64,000 nucleotides of DNA from positions 806,001-870,000 of the forward strand of contig NZ_FSQW01000001.1 of assembly GCF_900128895.1 (NCBI RefSeq), read 5' to 3'. Source of the DNA: Parasphingorhabdus marina DSM 22363 (GTDB lineage Bacteria > Pseudomonadota > Alphaproteobacteria > Sphingomonadales > Sphingomonadaceae). This document shows positions 62,330 to 64,000 of the stretch, in pieces (within the stretch, counting starts at the first letter, position 1; each line of letters opens with the position of its first letter). Made by a program: the position numbers and the translations under genes. The notes below the pieces were generated by a model that saw only the letters and a program-made list of their open reading frames with translations, did not search any database and had not been told where the DNA came from.

Positions 62330-63316
62330 ATGACCGACAAGACGATCAACCGCCGCCAGCTGCTCGCGGCAACTGCTGCCACCGGTGTCGCGCTGACCGC
62401 CTGCCAGTCGGTTGCTGCCACCGAAGGCAGTGCCAGCCTCAAGGGCAAGTCGGTGCTGATTACGGGCTGTTCCTCTGGCTTCGGCTATCTCGGGGCACTG
62501 CACTATGCGGCAATGGGCGCGAAGGTCTTTGCCACCATGCGTAACCTCCCGCGAGCCGAGGCAGATAGCCTGAAAGCCGATGCGGGAGAGGGCGATGTCA
62601 CGATTCTCGAACTGGATGTACTGTCGGATGATTCGGTAAGCAAGGCGATCGCCGAAGCGGAAAAGCAGAATGGCGGTGCGCTGGAAGTCGTGATCAACAA
62701 TGCCGGTATCGGTACCGGAGCACCGGTCGAACTTCAGGATATGGAAGCAATGCAGCTGTTGTTCGACACCAATGTCATGGGGCCGCAACGCGTCGCGCGT
62801 GCGGTGCTGCCGGCCATGCGGGCGAAGAAATCGGGTTTGATCATGAACGTCTCGTCGCAGCTGGGACGGGTGATGATTCCGGGCATGGGGCTGTACAGCT
62901 CTACCAAATTCGCACTGGAATCGATGAGCGAGCAAATGGCCTATGAACTGGTGCCGCACGGCGTGGATGTCACGGTCGTCCAGCCCGGCGGCTTCCCGAC
63001 GAAAATCTGGACTAACGGCAGCAAACTCACGGCGCCGATGCTCGAACGGGCCTCGGATGCGCAGAAAGCCGCCTATCCGGAACTGGTCGCCGGGGCCTTG
63101 CGCGATATCGGCGGTTCCACCGATCCGATGGATGTCCCCCGGGCCATTGCGGATGTCATCGCCATGGCGCCGGGCAAGCGACCGCTACGTTTGCCAGTGC
63201 ACCCGGGCCGCAAACCTGCGCTTGCGATCAATGAGGTGAGCGCAAAGACGCAGGTTGCAATGCTCGGCAATTCGCCCTTTGGCCCCTGGATCAAAGACGT
63301 ACACAACGTCAGCTGA
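62330..63316 (+). CDS. SDR oxidoreductase with Tat/lipoprotein signal
   Basis: 328 residues. The N-terminus carries the twin-arginine pattern NRRQLLAATAATGVALTAC, ending in a lipobox (LTAC), so a folded, lipid-anchored periplasmic protein is predicted. The SDR core follows with cofactor loop TGCSSGFGYLGA, NNAG, and catalytic residues in LYSSTKFALES. ATG 62330 has AGGAGACA upstream. SDR enzymes with export signals are unusual, since NAD(P) is cytoplasmic; a tightly bound cofactor or ancestral signal is possible. Substrate unknown. Confidence 0.85.
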   Translation: MTDKTINRRQLLAATAATGVALTACQSVAATEGSASLKGKSVLITGCSSGFGYLGALHYAAMGAKVFATMRNLPRAEADSLKADAGEGDVTILELDVLSDDSVSKAIAEAEKQNGGALEVVINNAGIGTGAPVELQDMEAMQLLFDTNVMGPQRVARAVLPAMRAKKSGLIMNVSSQLGRVMIPGMGLYSSTKFALESMSEQMAYELVPHGVDVTVVQPGGFPTKIWTNGSKLTAPMLERASDAQKAAYPELVAGALRDIGGSTDPMDVPRAIADVIAMAPGKRPLRLPVHPGRKPALAINEVSAKTQVAMLGNSPFGPWIKDVHNVS

Positions 63317-63327
63317 ATCGGATATGC

Positions 63328-63765
63328 TCAGGCCTGCTGCGCTGAGGCTTCGGTCCGCGCCAGCAGGACGGGTGCCAGATACAGCGCAAGTATGGCGACA
63401 TTGATCACGGCATTGAACGCGTTGCCCGTGCCGATCGATGCACTGCTGTCGATGACGAACCAGGTCAGGAAGGCATAGATTGTCCCGCGCCGGATCAACG
63501 CATTGCCTTCCGCTATTCCGGGTGCGGAAATGAAAACGTAATAACCCATAAGACCGCCAAAAAGCCCGCCGCCAATGGCCAGCGCCAGCTTGGCCTGCTG
63601 CGTCGCGATCCCGGCAATGCCCTCGTCGCCGGAAGCGGCATATTGAAAGAACAGATTGTTCGCACCGGTGACATCGGACACGCTGCCCCAGGCAAAGAAC
63701 AGGGCGACAGGTATCGATATCCAGCCGATGATACGCATGGTCCGGGCAGCAGCCTGAGGTGACAT
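63328..63765 (-). CDS. Small membrane protein of unknown function
   Basis: 145 residues with four predicted membrane helices (for example MRIIGWISIPVALFFAWGSV, LALAIGGGLFGGLMGYYVFI). I do not recognise a family. The gene is convergent with the SDR gene, with ten bases between stops. Its start region (63765) is followed upstream by the divergent XRE regulator gene. Nothing indicates its function. Confidence 0.72.
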   Translation of the reverse strand: MSPQAAARTMRIIGWISIPVALFFAWGSVSDVTGANNLFFQYAASGDEGIAGIATQQAKLALAIGGGLFGGLMGYYVFISAPGIAEGNALIRRGTIYAFLTWFVIDSSASIGTGNAFNAVINVAILALYLAPVLLARTEASAQQA

Positions 63766-63895
63766 GGAAAATCTCCTTGATTGATGGTTTCCCGGTCAAA
63801 GCATGGCCGCATAATCAGGGCAATTACCTGTCAGGTAAGTGCGAGCCCTGCTACAAGATGTCATGACAGGCCGCAGTGAAGGAAAGGAACCGGAC

Positions 63896-64000
63896 ATGCA
63901 GACGGAATTTGGAGCGATGCTGAAACAGTGGCGGAGCATTCGTCGCTTCAGCCAGCTGGACCTGTCGCTGGAAGCCGACATGTCGGCGCGCCATCTCAGT
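63896..64000 (+). CDS. XRE-type helix-turn-helix regulator, N-terminal fragment
   Basis: The first 35 residues (FGAMLKQWRSIRRFSQLDLS then LEADMSARHLS) are the start of a helix-turn-helix domain of the type seen in MmyB-like XRE regulators. The frame runs past the end of the window, so the ligand domain cannot be seen. It is divergent from the membrane-protein gene with 130 bases between; a GGAAAGGAA ribosome site precedes the ATG. Confidence 0.8.
   Translation, partial: MQTEFGAMLKQWRSIRRFSQLDLSLEADMSARHLS

Overview
The window looks like chromosomal DNA of an alphaproteobacterium, most probably a member of the Sphingomonadales. This is inferred from the gene set: a SigF/NrsF-controlled bufferin operon, RibBX in place of RibBA, an imuA-imuB-dnaE2 mutagenesis cassette behind a GAAC-N7-GAAC LexA box, CIRCE-controlled groESL, and short GC-rich palindromic intergenic repeats. 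Base composition is roughly 58-60 percent GC by eye and even throughout. I see no rRNA, tRNA, CRISPR array, prophage or complete insertion sequence. Genes are dense and sit in short operons with many ATGA-type overlaps.

Layout. 1-7 kb: the 3' end of lpd, two separate TRIC/UPF0126 membrane proteins, an amidase, a secreted serine hydrolase, a PepSY protein and SppA. 6.9-10.7 kb, minus strand: a putative copper-buffering RiPP (bufferin) operon with precursor, MNIO enzyme, partner protein, DoxX protein, ECF sigma factor and anti-sigma factor, with an ECF-type promoter in front. 10.8-13 kb: groESL with a perfect CIRCE and a terminator. 13-23.4 kb: mixed metabolic and envelope genes (DUF885 lipoprotein, glyoxalase-like protein, L-serine dehydratase, metallo-hydrolase, MDR oxidoreductase, MFS exporter, DJ-1/PfpI, DUF393/DUF3429).

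23.4-37.6 kb: a catabolic island for an unknown, probably terpenoid-, steroid- or fatty-acid-like substrate. It holds an acyl-CoA ligase, an NTF2-fold protein, a cytochrome P450, an aldehyde dehydrogenase, a thiolase, an SDR, an enoyl-CoA hydratase, a TetR regulator, an exported metallo-hydrolase, a CoA transferase and a thiolase-like protein. Three of its promoter regions share a TTTAATC-type sequence that may be the TetR operator. 37.9-42 kb: an aromatic amino acid (tyrosine) branch with HppD, a VOC protein, an FAH-family hydrolase and a divergent MFS transporter, with an AsnC/Lrp regulator nearby. 42-45.3 kb: an M14-type deacylase, a GCS2-family ligase and an acidic protein of unknown function.

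45.3-51.2 kb: the SOS translesion cassette imuA-imuB-dnaE2. A palindromic repeat has been inserted in frame into dnaE2. 51.3-54.7 kb: an exported methyltransferase, a bacterial voltage-gated sodium channel, and a nitric-oxide-type module (truncated hemoglobin, small membrane protein, DUF1971 protein) divergent from an NsrR-like repressor with two palindromes between them. 54.8-60.5 kb: a TPR protein, an internally duplicated secreted protein, riboflavin genes ribBX-ribH and a membrane-bound AraC regulator. 60.5-64 kb: an alpha/beta hydrolase with a TauD-type dioxygenase, an SDR with a Tat/lipoprotein signal, a small membrane protein and the start of an XRE-type regulator.

The most notable system is the bufferin operon. 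The most unusual sequence events are the in-frame repeat in dnaE2, the HTH-tipped RibBX with a GTP cyclohydrolase domain lacking its zinc site, and the shared operator-like motif of the catabolic island.
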